This document shows, piece after piece, positions 1 through 6,524 of a DNA stretch of 11,359 bases. The notes beneath the pieces are model-generated. The model searched no databases. It had not been told where the DNA came from and worked only from the letters and a program-made list of their open reading frames with translations. A program made the translations under genes and the position numbers. The stretch is from Candidatus Woesearchaeota archaeon (GTDB lineage: Archaea > Nanobdellota > Nanobdellia > Woesearchaeales > WJKL01). Numbering within the stretch: position 1 is the stretch's first letter; every line of letters starts with the position of its first letter. The stretch lies in assembly GCA_014729145.1 (NCBI GenBank), contig WJKL01000023.1, positions 1-11,359 on the forward strand, given 5' to 3'.

Positions 1-18
1 CCTCTAGGCTACAGGCGC
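1..18 (-). tRNA. 5' end of a tRNA gene, cut by the window edge
   Basis: Read on the minus strand, the first 18 bases give GCGCCTG, then T8, A9, a D-stem start GCCT, A14, G15 and a GG pair, the pattern of the acceptor and D-arm of an archaeal tRNA. The gene runs leftward out of the window, so the anticodon is not visible; a tRNA-Arg is possible from memory of similar starts but cannot be shown. A TATA-like element at 43-49 lies at the right distance upstream. Chance resemblance cannot be excluded with so few bases. Confidence 0.5.
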
Positions 19-24
19 ATAAGA

Positions 25-33
25 TTTTTAAAC
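25..33 (+). promoter_or_regulatory. TATA box of truD
   Basis: The run TTTTTAAAC is centred about 26 bp before the ATG at 55, which places transcription start at or very near the start codon. No Shine-Dalgarno site precedes the ATG, so a leaderless transcript is likely. Confidence 0.55.
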
Positions 34-42
34 ATATTCTTG

Positions 43-49
43 TTTATAA
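43..49 (-). promoter_or_regulatory. TATA box of the edge tRNA
   Basis: On the minus strand this reads TTATAAA and is centred about 28 bp before the tRNA 5' end at 18. It lies on the truD side of the truD TATA box, so the two divergent promoters are interleaved inside 36 bp. Confidence 0.45.
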
Positions 50-54
50 GCTTT

Positions 55-990
55 ATGTATAAGATAAAAGAATCTCCAAAAGATTTCATTGTGAAAGAGA
101 TCCCTGATTATGATCTTGATAGGTCAGGAGATTATTCCTATTTCTGGCTTATCAAAAAAAACACAACAACAATGGATGCAGTAAAAAGGATCGCAGATAG
201 ATTAAAGATTCCATTAAAAAACATAGGTTTTGCAGGAACAAAAGATAAAAAAGCGATAACAAAACAGACTGTTTCAATTAAAAAAATAAAAAAAGAAAAG
301 ATTGAATCATTAAATCTAAAAGATATAAAACTTGAATTTATAGGGAAAAGCTCTTCTCCGATTTCTTTGGGTGATTTAAAAGGAAATGAATTTGTGATTA
401 CTGTAAGAAATATAACCAAAGATAAGATAAAGCCAAAAGAGATTATTCCAAATCTTTTCGGCCCTCAGAGATTCTCAACCAATAATATTGAGATTGGCAA
501 GGCGATCATAAAAAGGAATCTTGAAAAAGCACTAAAATTGATAGATAAAAAAGAAGTCCAGAAACATCTTGAAAAATTTCCTGGAGACTATATCGGAGCC
601 TTAAGAAAGATACCTCTTAAGATAAGAAGAATATACATACATGCCTATCAAAGCATGCTCTGGAATAAAACAGTCAAAAAATACATAAATCTAGGACACC
701 ATCAAAATATAAAGATACCCATAATAGGCTTTGGAACCAATATTAAATCTATTGAAGATGAAGATTTAAAAAAAATAATAAAGGATATTCTAAGTAAAGA
801 AGAGATAACAACAAGAGATTTTATTCTTCCTGCAATAAAAGAGCTTAGTGCAGAAGGAGACAAAAGAGATCTTTTTATGAAAATCCAAAATTTGGAGATA
901 GAAACAAAAAAAGACAGAGCGATTGTTTCTTTTTCGCTCCCAAAAGGAAGCTATGCTACTGTGGTAATTGAAGAGATCTTTAACTCTTGA
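55..990 (+). CDS. truD: tRNA pseudouridine synthase TruD (Pus7 family)
   Basis: TruD/Pus7 enzymes isomerise a uridine in tRNA, classically U13 in the D-arm, to pseudouridine. The 311-residue product carries the family signature GFAGTKDKKA at residues 58-67, with the catalytic Asp at 64; NLFGPQRFS at 133-141; HAYQSMLWN at 196-204 in the TRUD domain; and a C-terminal LPKGSYAT strand. The ATG at 55 is chosen over an in-frame TTG at 40 because conserved homology begins at MYKIKESPKDF and a TATA box sits 26 bp upstream. The protein is compact; many archaeal members are nearer 400 residues (from memory), so the insertion domain appears reduced. Its last 11 bp overlap the end of the convergent adk gene. 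Confidence 0.93.
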   Translation: MYKIKESPKDFIVKEIPDYDLDRSGDYSYFWLIKKNTTTMDAVKRIADRLKIPLKNIGFAGTKDKKAITKQTVSIKKIKKEKIESLNLKDIKLEFIGKSSSPISLGDLKGNEFVITVRNITKDKIKPKEIIPNLFGPQRFSTNNIEIGKAIIKRNLEKALKLIDKKEVQKHLEKFPGDYIGALRKIPLKIRRIYIHAYQSMLWNKTVKKYINLGHHQNIKIPIIGFGTNIKSIEDEDLKKIIKDILSKEEITTRDFILPAIKELSAEGDKRDLFMKIQNLEIETKKDRAIVSFSLPKGSYATVVIEEIFNS

Positions 991-1621
991 CTGCCTTTTT
1001 AGTATCCTCAACAATTTCATCCAAAGGATTGTCTGCCTTGATATTGGCTAAAATTCCTTTTTCTTTATAATAATCCACTAAAGGCTCGGTCTGTTCTTTA
1101 TATTGTTTTAGTCTTTTCATTACAACCTCTTCTCTATCATCATCTCTTTGGTACAGCTCTCCGCTGCATTTATCGCATTTTCCCTTTTCTTTTGGATTAG
1201 GATCACAATCTGGATATATATTATAGACTGCATTGCATTCCTTGCATATTCTTCTTCCAGTAATCCTATGAATAACAAGCTCATCAGGGACATTAAAATT
1301 AACAACCTTGTCAATCTCAACATCAGAATTATCCAATGCCTCAGCCTGAGGTATTGTCCTTGGAAATCCGTCTAATATAAATCCATTTTTACAGTCTTCC
1401 TTTGATATCCTGTCTTTAAGAAGCCCGATAACTAGCTCATCTGGAACTAATTTCCCTTTGTCCATATATTCTTTTGCTTTAATCCCAAGTTCAGTCCCTT
1501 CCTTTACTGCTCCTCTTAACAGATCTCCTGTTGATATCTGGACTATATCCATATCATCGGTGATCTTCTGTGCTACTGTTCCTTTTCCTGCTCCCGGAGG
1601 TCCAAGAAATATTAGATTCAT
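980..1621 (-). CDS. adk: Adenylate kinase, long form with zinc-type LID
   Basis: This cytosolic enzyme interconverts ATP + AMP and 2 ADP. The 213-residue length fits the bacterial-type long adenylate kinase, not the archaeal AdkA family. Visible are the P-loop GPPGAGKGT (7-15), STGDLLR in the AMP-binding region (30-36), GFPRT (85-89), TGRR (121-124) and RDDD at the LID edge (159-162). The LID carries CxxC at 126/129 and CxxC at 149/152, the four-cysteine zinc site of many Gram-positive enzymes. A GAGGT Shine-Dalgarno (plus-strand 1632-1636) lies 10 nt before the ATG. It sits 26 bp behind the upstream unknown gene on the same strand, so the two are probably co-transcribed. The stop region overlaps truD tail to tail by 11 bp. 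Confidence 0.96.
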   Translation of the reverse strand: MNLIFLGPPGAGKGTVAQKITDDMDIVQISTGDLLRGAVKEGTELGIKAKEYMDKGKLVPDELVIGLLKDRISKEDCKNGFILDGFPRTIPQAEALDNSDVEIDKVVNFNVPDELVIHRITGRRICKECNAVYNIYPDCDPNPKEKGKCDKCSGELYQRDDDREEVVMKRLKQYKEQTEPLVDYYKEKGILANIKADNPLDEIVEDTKKAVKS

Positions 1622-1647
1622 ATTTTATCATACCTCGTATTTTTTTA

Positions 1648-2109
1648 TCAGCCCATATAACCTAAATCTTCTTTTATGTCTTTTTCTTCCATCCAGCTTT
1701 TCTTTACTTTCACGATAAATTTCATGATTTTTTTCTTGATTTCTTTCCATTCATCCAAAACAGATTTGATAAATTCAGCAGTCTTTTCATCATTTTCATA
1801 AAGCCCTGCCTCTATAGAAAATCTGCTGAAAAACATCAGCCTTTTGTAAATATTGAATATCTCTCTTCTTTCTTCATCATCAAATACCTTGAATTCATAC
1901 ATATTCGCTACATCAGTGCTTGGCTGCAGTGCCTGTTCTTCCAAAAATTTAGTATAAGCCTCTATCTTTTCTGAAATCTTCCTCCTTATCTCTCTCAACA
2001 AAAAATCATCATTATCGATGCTAGAGATCTCAAATTCATTATTTATATCATCAAAAGAAGGAAGTCTATATTTTTTCTTTAGTTTTTCATATTTTTTTTG
2101 CATATCCAT
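1648..2109 (-). CDS. Conserved-looking helical protein of unknown function
   Basis: I do not recognise this family. The 153-residue product is highly charged and predicted mostly helical, beginning with a Lys-rich coiled-coil-like segment (KKYEKLKKKYR) and ending with amphipathic Lys/Glu helices. It has no signal peptide, membrane segment or cysteine motif. The frame is open to 2181, but that extension would run through the T-arm, variable loop, anticodon arm and intron of tRNA-Thr, so the ATG at 2109 is preferred; a second ATG two codons later (2103) is an alternative. It starts 14 bp after the tRNA 3' end and may be read from the tRNA promoter, with adk 26 bp downstream. Its position suggests an adk operon partner but does not reveal a function. 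Confidence 0.75.
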   Translation of the reverse strand: MDMQKKYEKLKKKYRLPSFDDINNEFEISSIDNDDFLLREIRRKISEKIEAYTKFLEEQALQPSTDVANMYEFKVFDDEERREIFNIYKRLMFFSRFSIEAGLYENDEKTAEFIKSVLDEWKEIKKKIMKFIVKVKKSWMEEKDIKEDLGYMG

Positions 2110-2122
2110 TTTAATCGAGATA

Positions 2123-2208
2123 AGCCTCCGAAGGGATTTGAACCCTTGACCTGTTGCTTTCTTTTTGATAATACAAGGCAACCGCTCTAGCCGCTGAGCT
2201 ACGGAGGC
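2123..2208 (-). tRNA. tRNA-Thr (UGU) with a 13-nt intron
   Basis: The minus strand folds as a full cloverleaf: acceptor GCCTCCG/CGGAGGC, T8-A9, D-stem GCTC/GAGC, anticodon stem GTTGC/GCAAC, five-base variable loop, T-stem AAGGG/CCCTT with loop TTCAAAT, and U73. Linear positions 34-36 (plus-strand 2173-2175) give anticodon TGT, which decodes ACA. The anticodon loop is 20 nt instead of 7, explained by a 13-nt intron after A37. Removal leaves 73 nt. CCA is not encoded. U73 is a common discriminator in archaeal tRNA-Thr. A TATA box (2234-2239) sits about 28 bp upstream. Confidence 0.95.
2159..2171 (-). other. tRNA-Thr intron at the canonical 37/38 site
   Basis: The minus-strand segment TTATCAAAAAGAA interrupts the anticodon loop between positions 37 and 38. 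Loop bases CTT (32-34) can pair with AAG near the intron's 3' end, flanked by three-base bulges. This resembles a relaxed bulge-helix-bulge for the archaeal splicing endonuclease, with only three central pairs and a G-A mismatch in the fourth. Confidence 0.85.
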
Positions 2209-2233
2209 AGTATTTAAAAGAATAAAATAACTA

Positions 2234-2239
2234 TTTAAA
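2234..2239 (-). promoter_or_regulatory. TATA box of tRNA-Thr
   Basis: The hexamer TTTAAA in the context CTATTTAAAA is centred about 28 bp upstream of the mature tRNA 5' end. A second, closer TTTAAA at 2213-2218 is too near to serve. Confidence 0.5.
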
Positions 2240-2260
2240 AAGATATCGAATTTTTGAAAA

Positions 2261-2301
2261 GAAATTCAGGACTTTTTATTTGTTTAACTTTGCTGAAATT
2301 C
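2261..2301 (-). terminator. Possible hairpin terminator after the 210-residue gene
   Basis: GAAATTCAG (2261-2269) and CTGAAATTC (2293-2301) pair over 9 bp with one mismatch. On the minus strand the hairpin is followed by TTTTC. It lies 19 bp past the stop codon of the upstream gene and just before the tRNA-Thr promoter, a sensible place to stop read-through. Confidence 0.35.
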
Positions 2302-2319
2302 GTAAAAAGACTTTACAGA

Positions 2320-2952
2320 TCAAGATTCTTTCTTCCACTTAGGATATGCTCTCGAAGGATAGAATGGGGTTATCTCTTCATAAGGAAGGAAGCTCTTTAA
2401 TTTAAACCACTTCTTGACATATGCCTGAAAAGTGTATGCCTCTCTATAAAGTTCCAGCTTATGATCTTCATAAAGATCTTTTCTAAATATCCTGTTTGGA
2501 AACAGCTTGTTAAAATATCTCAAAAATATATGGTTGCTCCATTCTCCTTTGTAGTCAAACTCAATATAAGCATAAACCTTTAATTCAACTTCTCCTTTAT
2601 TTACTTTAAACTTTTTTCCATCCCGCATAACTTCTGTAGTAGATATCCCCAAAGGATGAAAGTTTATATCAAGATGATATTTATAATAACTGTTGCCTTC
2701 TGGTATCTTCTGCATCCTCCACCACCAGTACATCTCTTTTGAGCCTCCAGGGAATACCCTTTCAATATAATTGGTCTCCCATACATCTGCTCCCCCTTCT
2801 ACATTGCCTTCAGCATCAACAGAACCCCATTCATACTCCATAAGCCATTCATGCAAAGCCCTGTAAAATTCCTTGATATTAAAGATATCTTTGAATTTTA
2901 TTCTAAATCTTGCAGCTTCTATTCCCCTGTCACCTAGACTATAAACTGGCAT
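2320..2952 (-). CDS. Unknown aromatic-rich cytosolic protein
   Basis: I do not recognise a named family. The 210-residue protein is unusually rich in Trp, Tyr and Phe, with a WWWR cluster near residue 76, two GG-containing turns (EGGAD, PGG) and alternating charged/aromatic stretches that suggest a mostly beta or alpha+beta fold. There is no signal peptide, transmembrane segment or zinc motif. The MPVYSLGDRG start fits a palindromic TATA box GTTTATAAAC (2974-2983) centred 26 bp upstream, so the message is probably leaderless and independent of the PHP gene that ends 44 bp upstream on the same strand. The even composition and strong promoter argue that it is a real gene, possibly conserved within related DPANN archaea (inference). 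Confidence 0.8.
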   Translation of the reverse strand: MPVYSLGDRGIEAARFRIKFKDIFNIKEFYRALHEWLMEYEWGSVDAEGNVEGGADVWETNYIERVFPGGSKEMYWWWRMQKIPEGNSYYKYHLDINFHPLGISTTEVMRDGKKFKVNKGEVELKVYAYIEFDYKGEWSNHIFLRYFNKLFPNRIFRKDLYEDHKLELYREAYTFQAYVKKWFKLKSFLPYEEITPFYPSRAYPKWKKES

Positions 2953-2973
2953 AATCTAAAAATATCAAAATTT

Positions 2974-2983
2974 GTTTATAAAC
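2974..2983 (-). promoter_or_regulatory. TATA box of the 210-residue gene
   Basis: The perfect palindrome GTTTATAAAC is centred 26 bp before the ATG at 2952. It falls in the 44-bp gap after the PHP gene, giving the downstream gene its own leaderless promoter. Confidence 0.6.
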
Positions 2984-2996
2984 TTTTTGATTTGAT

Positions 2997-3680
2997 TCAG
3001 AAGAATCTCCTAAAAACATTAATCCACAAGAAAGACTGTACTGTTCTTATGCAGTCAATAACAGATAAAGGCATTGTATTTATCTCTATCTTTTTTTCTT
3101 TCAGCGCAGAGATTACAGAAATAATGTCCTTTTCTGAATCAACTAAAGAATAAGTCTTGTTGAATTGGTATGTTTTATGGCTGTCAGAAGTTCCAACCAA
3201 TGATTTATTGTATTTTTTAGCTATCTTGGCTGCTTTCTTATTAAAAATATTGAAAAATCTTGAATAATGCTGGGAATATTCAATACCATCAAAAACATCA
3301 TGGTGTTTAAAAAACCTATTATGGACACTTTTAAAAACAGGATAAAACATATGCGGAGCCATGATAAAGATATCTGGGTTTTTCTTCTTGTATTCCTTAA
3401 GCTCCTTAAAATTCCTGATATTTTCAATATCTTTTTTTGGATTAAGAACAACAACGTGCCTTCCTTCAATATAAGCTTCGATTCCCGGAATTAACACAAC
3501 CCCTTTCTGTCTTGCATAATTTGCTAATTCCTGATCATAAGTAAAAGTTCCATGATTTGTTATAGACAACACTTCAAATCCAAGTTCAGCAGCTCTTTTT
3601 ACCAGTTCTTTGGCACTATATCTTATCCAGCTGTCTTTTTTGTCTTCACTTGTATGAATATGAAAATCTGATTTTAACAT
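2997..3680 (-). CDS. PHP-domain metal-dependent phosphoesterase
   Basis: PHP proteins are TIM-barrel-like metal-dependent phosphoesterases. This 227-residue protein shows the ordered metal-ligand motifs: DFHIHTS (5-11, His7 and His9), TNHGT (41-45) where DH is more usual, PGIEAY (65-70, Glu68), GRHVVVL (73-79), PHM (109-111) and TSDSH (164-168) with Asp166 and His168. It resembles stand-alone PHP proteins more than the DNA polymerase PHP domain or RNase P Rpp30, and the substrate cannot be told. The last dozen residues are strongly hydrophobic and aromatic (FLWINVFRRFF), which might touch the membrane. The ATG at 3680 is placed by a TATA box 27-28 bp upstream that it apparently shares with ychF. 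Confidence 0.88.
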   Translation of the reverse strand: MLKSDFHIHTSEDKKDSWIRYSAKELVKRAAELGFEVLSITNHGTFTYDQELANYARQKGVVLIPGIEAYIEGRHVVVLNPKKDIENIRNFKELKEYKKKNPDIFIMAPHMFYPVFKSVHNRFFKHHDVFDGIEYSQHYSRFFNIFNKKAAKIAKKYNKSLVGTSDSHKTYQFNKTYSLVDSEKDIISVISALKEKKIEINTMPLSVIDCIRTVQSFLWINVFRRFF

Positions 3681-3704
3681 GATAAAACTGAAAAGAATAA
3701 ACTA

Positions 3705-3710
3705 TTTAAA
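3705..3710. promoter_or_regulatory. Shared central TATA box of a divergent promoter
   Basis: The palindrome TTTAAA sits exactly at the midpoint (3707.5) of the 54-bp gap between the PHP start codon (3680) and the ychF start codon (3735), 27.5 bp from each. No other TATA-like element is correctly spaced for either gene. Both genes lack Shine-Dalgarno sites, consistent with leaderless transcripts. Confidence 0.55.
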
Positions 3711-3734
3711 CCTTGGTCTTTTAATTAAATCAAG

Positions 3735-4934
3735 ATGTTAATTGGAATTGTTGGGAAACCATCATGCGGAAAAAGCACGTTTTTCAAAGCAGCTACTTTG
3801 GCAGAAGCAGATATTGCTAATTATCCTTTCACCACTATAAAACCAAACCATGGTATAGGCTATGTAAAAGTAGACTGTGCTGACAAGGATTTTGATAAGC
3901 AGTGCAATCCAAGATTTGGATATTGCATAGATCACAAAAGGTTTGTCCCGGTTGATCTTTTAGACGTTGCTGGATTGGTTCCAGGAGCCCATAAAGGCCA
4001 GGGAAAAGGCAATGAATTTCTTGATGATCTTAATCAGGCAGATGTCTTGATCCATGTTATTGATGTGTCTGGGTCTGTAAATGAGAAAGGAGAGCCTGTT
4101 GATCCATTATCCTATGACCCTGCAAAAGACATCAAATTTCTTGAGCTTGAGCTTGATATGTGGTATTTCAGAAATATAAACAAAGGCTGGGAAAAGTTTG
4201 CAAGACAGGTTCAGCAGGAAAACCAGGATATAAAACAGGCATTGGCAAAACAGCTTTCCTTCCTAAGAGTTACTGAAAAGATAATAGAAGATGTAATCAA
4301 GAATTTGGGATTAAATAAAGAAAAGCCTTCAGAATGGACAGAAGAAAACCTAAAACAGATGGCATCTGAACTAAGAAAGATAACAAAACCTATGATAATC
4401 GCCGCAAATAAGATTGATGTTCCTGGTGCAGCTGAAAATTTTACAAGACTCCAGAATGAATTTCCCGGTTATATCATGATTGCATGCTCAGCAGAATCAG
4501 AGCTGGCATTGAAAGAAGCTGCAAAGCATGATTTGATAAAATATATTCCTGGAACAGACAATTTTGAGATATTAGGGCCTGAAAAACTATCAGAAAAGCA
4601 GAAGAAGGCACTGGATTTTGTAAATGAAAACATACTCTCTAAATTTGGCTCTACAGGCATACAGGATGTCCTTGACAAAGCAGTATTCAATCTTTTGAAA
4701 TATATCGCAATTTTCCCGGGAGGAGCAAATAAGCTTGAAGACAAAGACGGCAACACTTTGCCTGACTGCTTCCTGCTTCCAGGAAGATCAACAGCACTGG
4801 ATTTTGCCTATTCTCTTCACACAGACCTGGGTGATGGGTTCATCAGAGCAATAGATGTAAGAACAAAGATGGTAATCGGAAAAGAACACCCACTTAAACA
4901 CAGAGATGTAATAGAGATTGTTAGTTCTAAATAA
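3735..4934 (+). CDS. ychF: YchF/Obg-family GTP-binding protein with TGS domain
   Basis: This is an archaeal YchF-type translation-associated P-loop protein of 399 residues. Motifs in order are G1 GKPSCGKST (7-15), PFTTIKP (31-37) as the switch I region, G3 DVAGLVPGAHKGQGKGNEFL (77-96), G4 NKID (225-228) and SAESE (252-256). A C-terminal TGS domain spans about 320-398, including the DCFLLPGRSTALDFAYSLHT stretch. Eukaryotic and bacterial YchF/OLA1 have an altered G4 (NxxE) and prefer ATP; the classical NKID here predicts GTP preference. Such proteins bind ribosomes and act in translation or stress control, as known for the family. It is transcribed divergently from the PHP gene and converges on the GGDEF gene across 27 bp. 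Confidence 0.94.
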   Translation: MLIGIVGKPSCGKSTFFKAATLAEADIANYPFTTIKPNHGIGYVKVDCADKDFDKQCNPRFGYCIDHKRFVPVDLLDVAGLVPGAHKGQGKGNEFLDDLNQADVLIHVIDVSGSVNEKGEPVDPLSYDPAKDIKFLELELDMWYFRNINKGWEKFARQVQQENQDIKQALAKQLSFLRVTEKIIEDVIKNLGLNKEKPSEWTEENLKQMASELRKITKPMIIAANKIDVPGAAENFTRLQNEFPGYIMIACSAESELALKEAAKHDLIKYIPGTDNFEILGPEKLSEKQKKALDFVNENILSKFGSTGIQDVLDKAVFNLLKYIAIFPGGANKLEDKDGNTLPDCFLLPGRSTALDFAYSLHTDLGDGFIRAIDVRTKMVIGKEHPLKHRDVIEIVSSK

Positions 4935-4961
4935 AACCAATATATTTAAAAAATTTAATAT
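4935..4961. terminator. AT-only spacer between convergent genes
   Basis: These 27 bp between the ychF and GGDEF stop codons are almost pure A/T and partly self-complementary (ATATTTAAA against TTTAATAT). They provide U-rich tracts on both strands, adequate for archaeal intrinsic termination in both directions. Confidence 0.35.
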
Positions 4962-6470
4962 TTAATTTACTTCACTGCTTGCTTCAGTCCTCAGATTATT
5001 TCTTAATATTATCCTCTGCACAACTTTGTTCTTTCCGGTTTCCTTTGCCTTATATAGGGCAGAATCGGCCTCTTTTATCAGGTCGCTGCTGTTTACATTG
5101 TCCATACAGCTCACCAACCCCAAACTTATGGTCACTTTTCCTCCCGGCTGGCTTTCTTCTCCTTTAAACTTATGTTCAGCAACTGCATTCTTTATCCTCT
5201 TGGCTGCTTCCATAGCTTCATTTGACTTCAGTCCAGGCATGAATACAATAAATTCTTCTCCACCATATCTTCCAATTATATCTTCGTTCCTTACTGCAGA
5301 TTTAACAACCATTATCAGATCTTTTAGAAGCCTGTCTCCTTCAGGATGACCATGAGTATTGTTGTATTTTCCAAAATCGTCTATATCTGTCAATATCAGC
5401 GCTATTGGATTTTCGACAGTCAATTCATTCTCGTCAAGATATTTTTCCAAAAGCTCGATAAAATGCCTTCTGTTGAATGCTGAAGTCAGTTTGTCAATTA
5501 CTGCCAGCTCTTTTACTTCTCCGTATCTTTTTGCATTTGCGACCGCGATTGCTATCTGATCCGCCATAACAGAGATAAAATCAAGCCCCTCTTCGCTTAT
5601 CCCTCCAAGATTCCTTCCATATATGTTTATTGAACCTATGATCTCTTCTCTTAATTTAAGAGGTATGCTGACCATGGAATTATATTCATCTAAAACCTCT
5701 ATATTAAATCTCTTGTTTATGTCGCTTACTGTTACAATCTTTTCTTTCTCAGCCGCTTTTTTTGAAACTGCTTTTTCTATCTCAATAAGATTTTCAACCT
5801 CTTTTCTAAAGCAGTATTTTTTTTCCTTTTCTTCTTCTGTTATGAAGACACTGCAGTCAGATGCGTTTAAGGTCTTTACTAAAAATTCCATTATCTTTCT
5901 TAATATTTCCTCCAATTCCAGGCTGGAATTTACCATCTTGATAACAGAATGTAAGGCAGTAAGCTCGTTTATCTGTTTGTCCTTTGTCTGCTTTTGATAA
6001 GAAAGTTTTGGAAGTATCCCAGAAAGAATTGATATCATCTTTCTGTATAAAACTGCCTGTTCTAAACTTATTTCATTTATTTCTCCTGCAGCATCATCAA
6101 GTTCGCTTTCTTCCACACCTATCCTGTTTGCCAGAACAGAATAATCATATTCTTCTTTTCCTATAGGTCCGCAAACGACAGCTCCTATCATCTTGTCATG
6201 AAGAAAAACAGGCGTGATTATATTGACTGCTCCATAAAAATTGAACAATACAGTTTTATCTTTCTCAAGTTCATCAAATTTCCTATAATGCTTTTCCTTA
6301 AATATGTCGTTTCTTTTTGACCTTATCAAATCTATAAAAAAAGCTCTTTCTCCTGATTTTATCTTTTCATTCCCTTCTCTGTCTATAGTATATACAGACA
6401 GTCCGATCTCTTTTGCAAATTTATCTTGGATGTTTTTCCACAGGTTAAGATCTAGCTTTTCAAAATGCAT
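4962..6470 (-). CDS. PocR-like/GAF/GGDEF diguanylate cyclase
   Basis: Diguanylate cyclases condense two GTP into the second messenger c-di-GMP. This 502-residue soluble protein begins with a PocR-like ligand-sensing domain (about 5-155), with the typical IxDREGN and AVVCGPI stretches but only one of the family's several cysteines. A GAF domain follows (about 168-315) and then a GGDEF domain (about 322-486). The cyclase motifs look complete: LTSAFNRR (328-335), DIDDFGKYNNTHGHPEGD (362-379), RNED at 394-397 as the RxxD inhibitory I-site five residues before the active-site GGEEF (403-407), and KAKETGKNKV near the end. One departure is Asn371 where Asp is usual. No EAL, HD-GYP or PilZ partner is visible. 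Such proteins are rare in archaea, so acquisition from bacteria is plausible though base composition matches the neighbours. A TATA box (6493-6498) sits 25-26 bp upstream: leaderless. Confidence 0.93.
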   Translation of the reverse strand: MHFEKLDLNLWKNIQDKFAKEIGLSVYTIDREGNEKIKSGERAFFIDLIRSKRNDIFKEKHYRKFDELEKDKTVLFNFYGAVNIITPVFLHDKMIGAVVCGPIGKEEYDYSVLANRIGVEESELDDAAGEINEISLEQAVLYRKMISILSGILPKLSYQKQTKDKQINELTALHSVIKMVNSSLELEEILRKIMEFLVKTLNASDCSVFITEEEKEKKYCFRKEVENLIEIEKAVSKKAAEKEKIVTVSDINKRFNIEVLDEYNSMVSIPLKLREEIIGSINIYGRNLGGISEEGLDFISVMADQIAIAVANAKRYGEVKELAVIDKLTSAFNRRHFIELLEKYLDENELTVENPIALILTDIDDFGKYNNTHGHPEGDRLLKDLIMVVKSAVRNEDIIGRYGGEEFIVFMPGLKSNEAMEAAKRIKNAVAEHKFKGEESQPGGKVTISLGLVSCMDNVNSSDLIKEADSALYKAKETGKNKVVQRIILRNNLRTEASSEVN

Positions 6471-6492
6471 AAGAACAGCTAATCATCATTAG

Positions 6493-6498
6493 TTTAAA
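6493..6498 (-). promoter_or_regulatory. TATA box of the GGDEF gene
   Basis: The palindrome TTTAAA is centred 25.5 bp upstream of the ATG at 6470. Being symmetric, it could also serve plus-strand transcription of the adjacent candidate RNA from about 6522. Confidence 0.5.
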
Positions 6499-6502
6499 TT
6501 TT

Positions 6503-6510
6503 TTTATATA
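6503..6510 (+). promoter_or_regulatory. TATA box before the candidate RNA
   Basis: TTTATATA followed by CTT predicts a plus-strand start near 6532, at the beginning of the structured segment. The same core TTTATATACTT recurs before the AbrB-PhoU gene and the DUF5679-like gene (one base longer, TTTATATATACTT, before AbrB-PhoU). Confidence 0.4.
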
Positions 6511-6524
6511 CTTGTTTATCTAAA

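Noticed and set aside
138..419. Hydrophobic antisense open frame within truD
   Set aside because: Phe/Ile-rich complement of a Lys-rich gene, not a membrane protein gene.
2110..2181. N-terminal extension of the 153-residue unknown protein
   Set aside because: The extension would be encoded by much of the tRNA-Thr gene, including its intron; the ATG at 2109 is far more likely.
4469..4756. Antisense open frame within ychF
   Set aside because: Shadow of a conserved gene; no family resemblance.
5623..5997. Open frames antisense to the GGDEF gene
   Set aside because: Ser/Phe-rich shadow of a well-supported coding region with no independent start signals.
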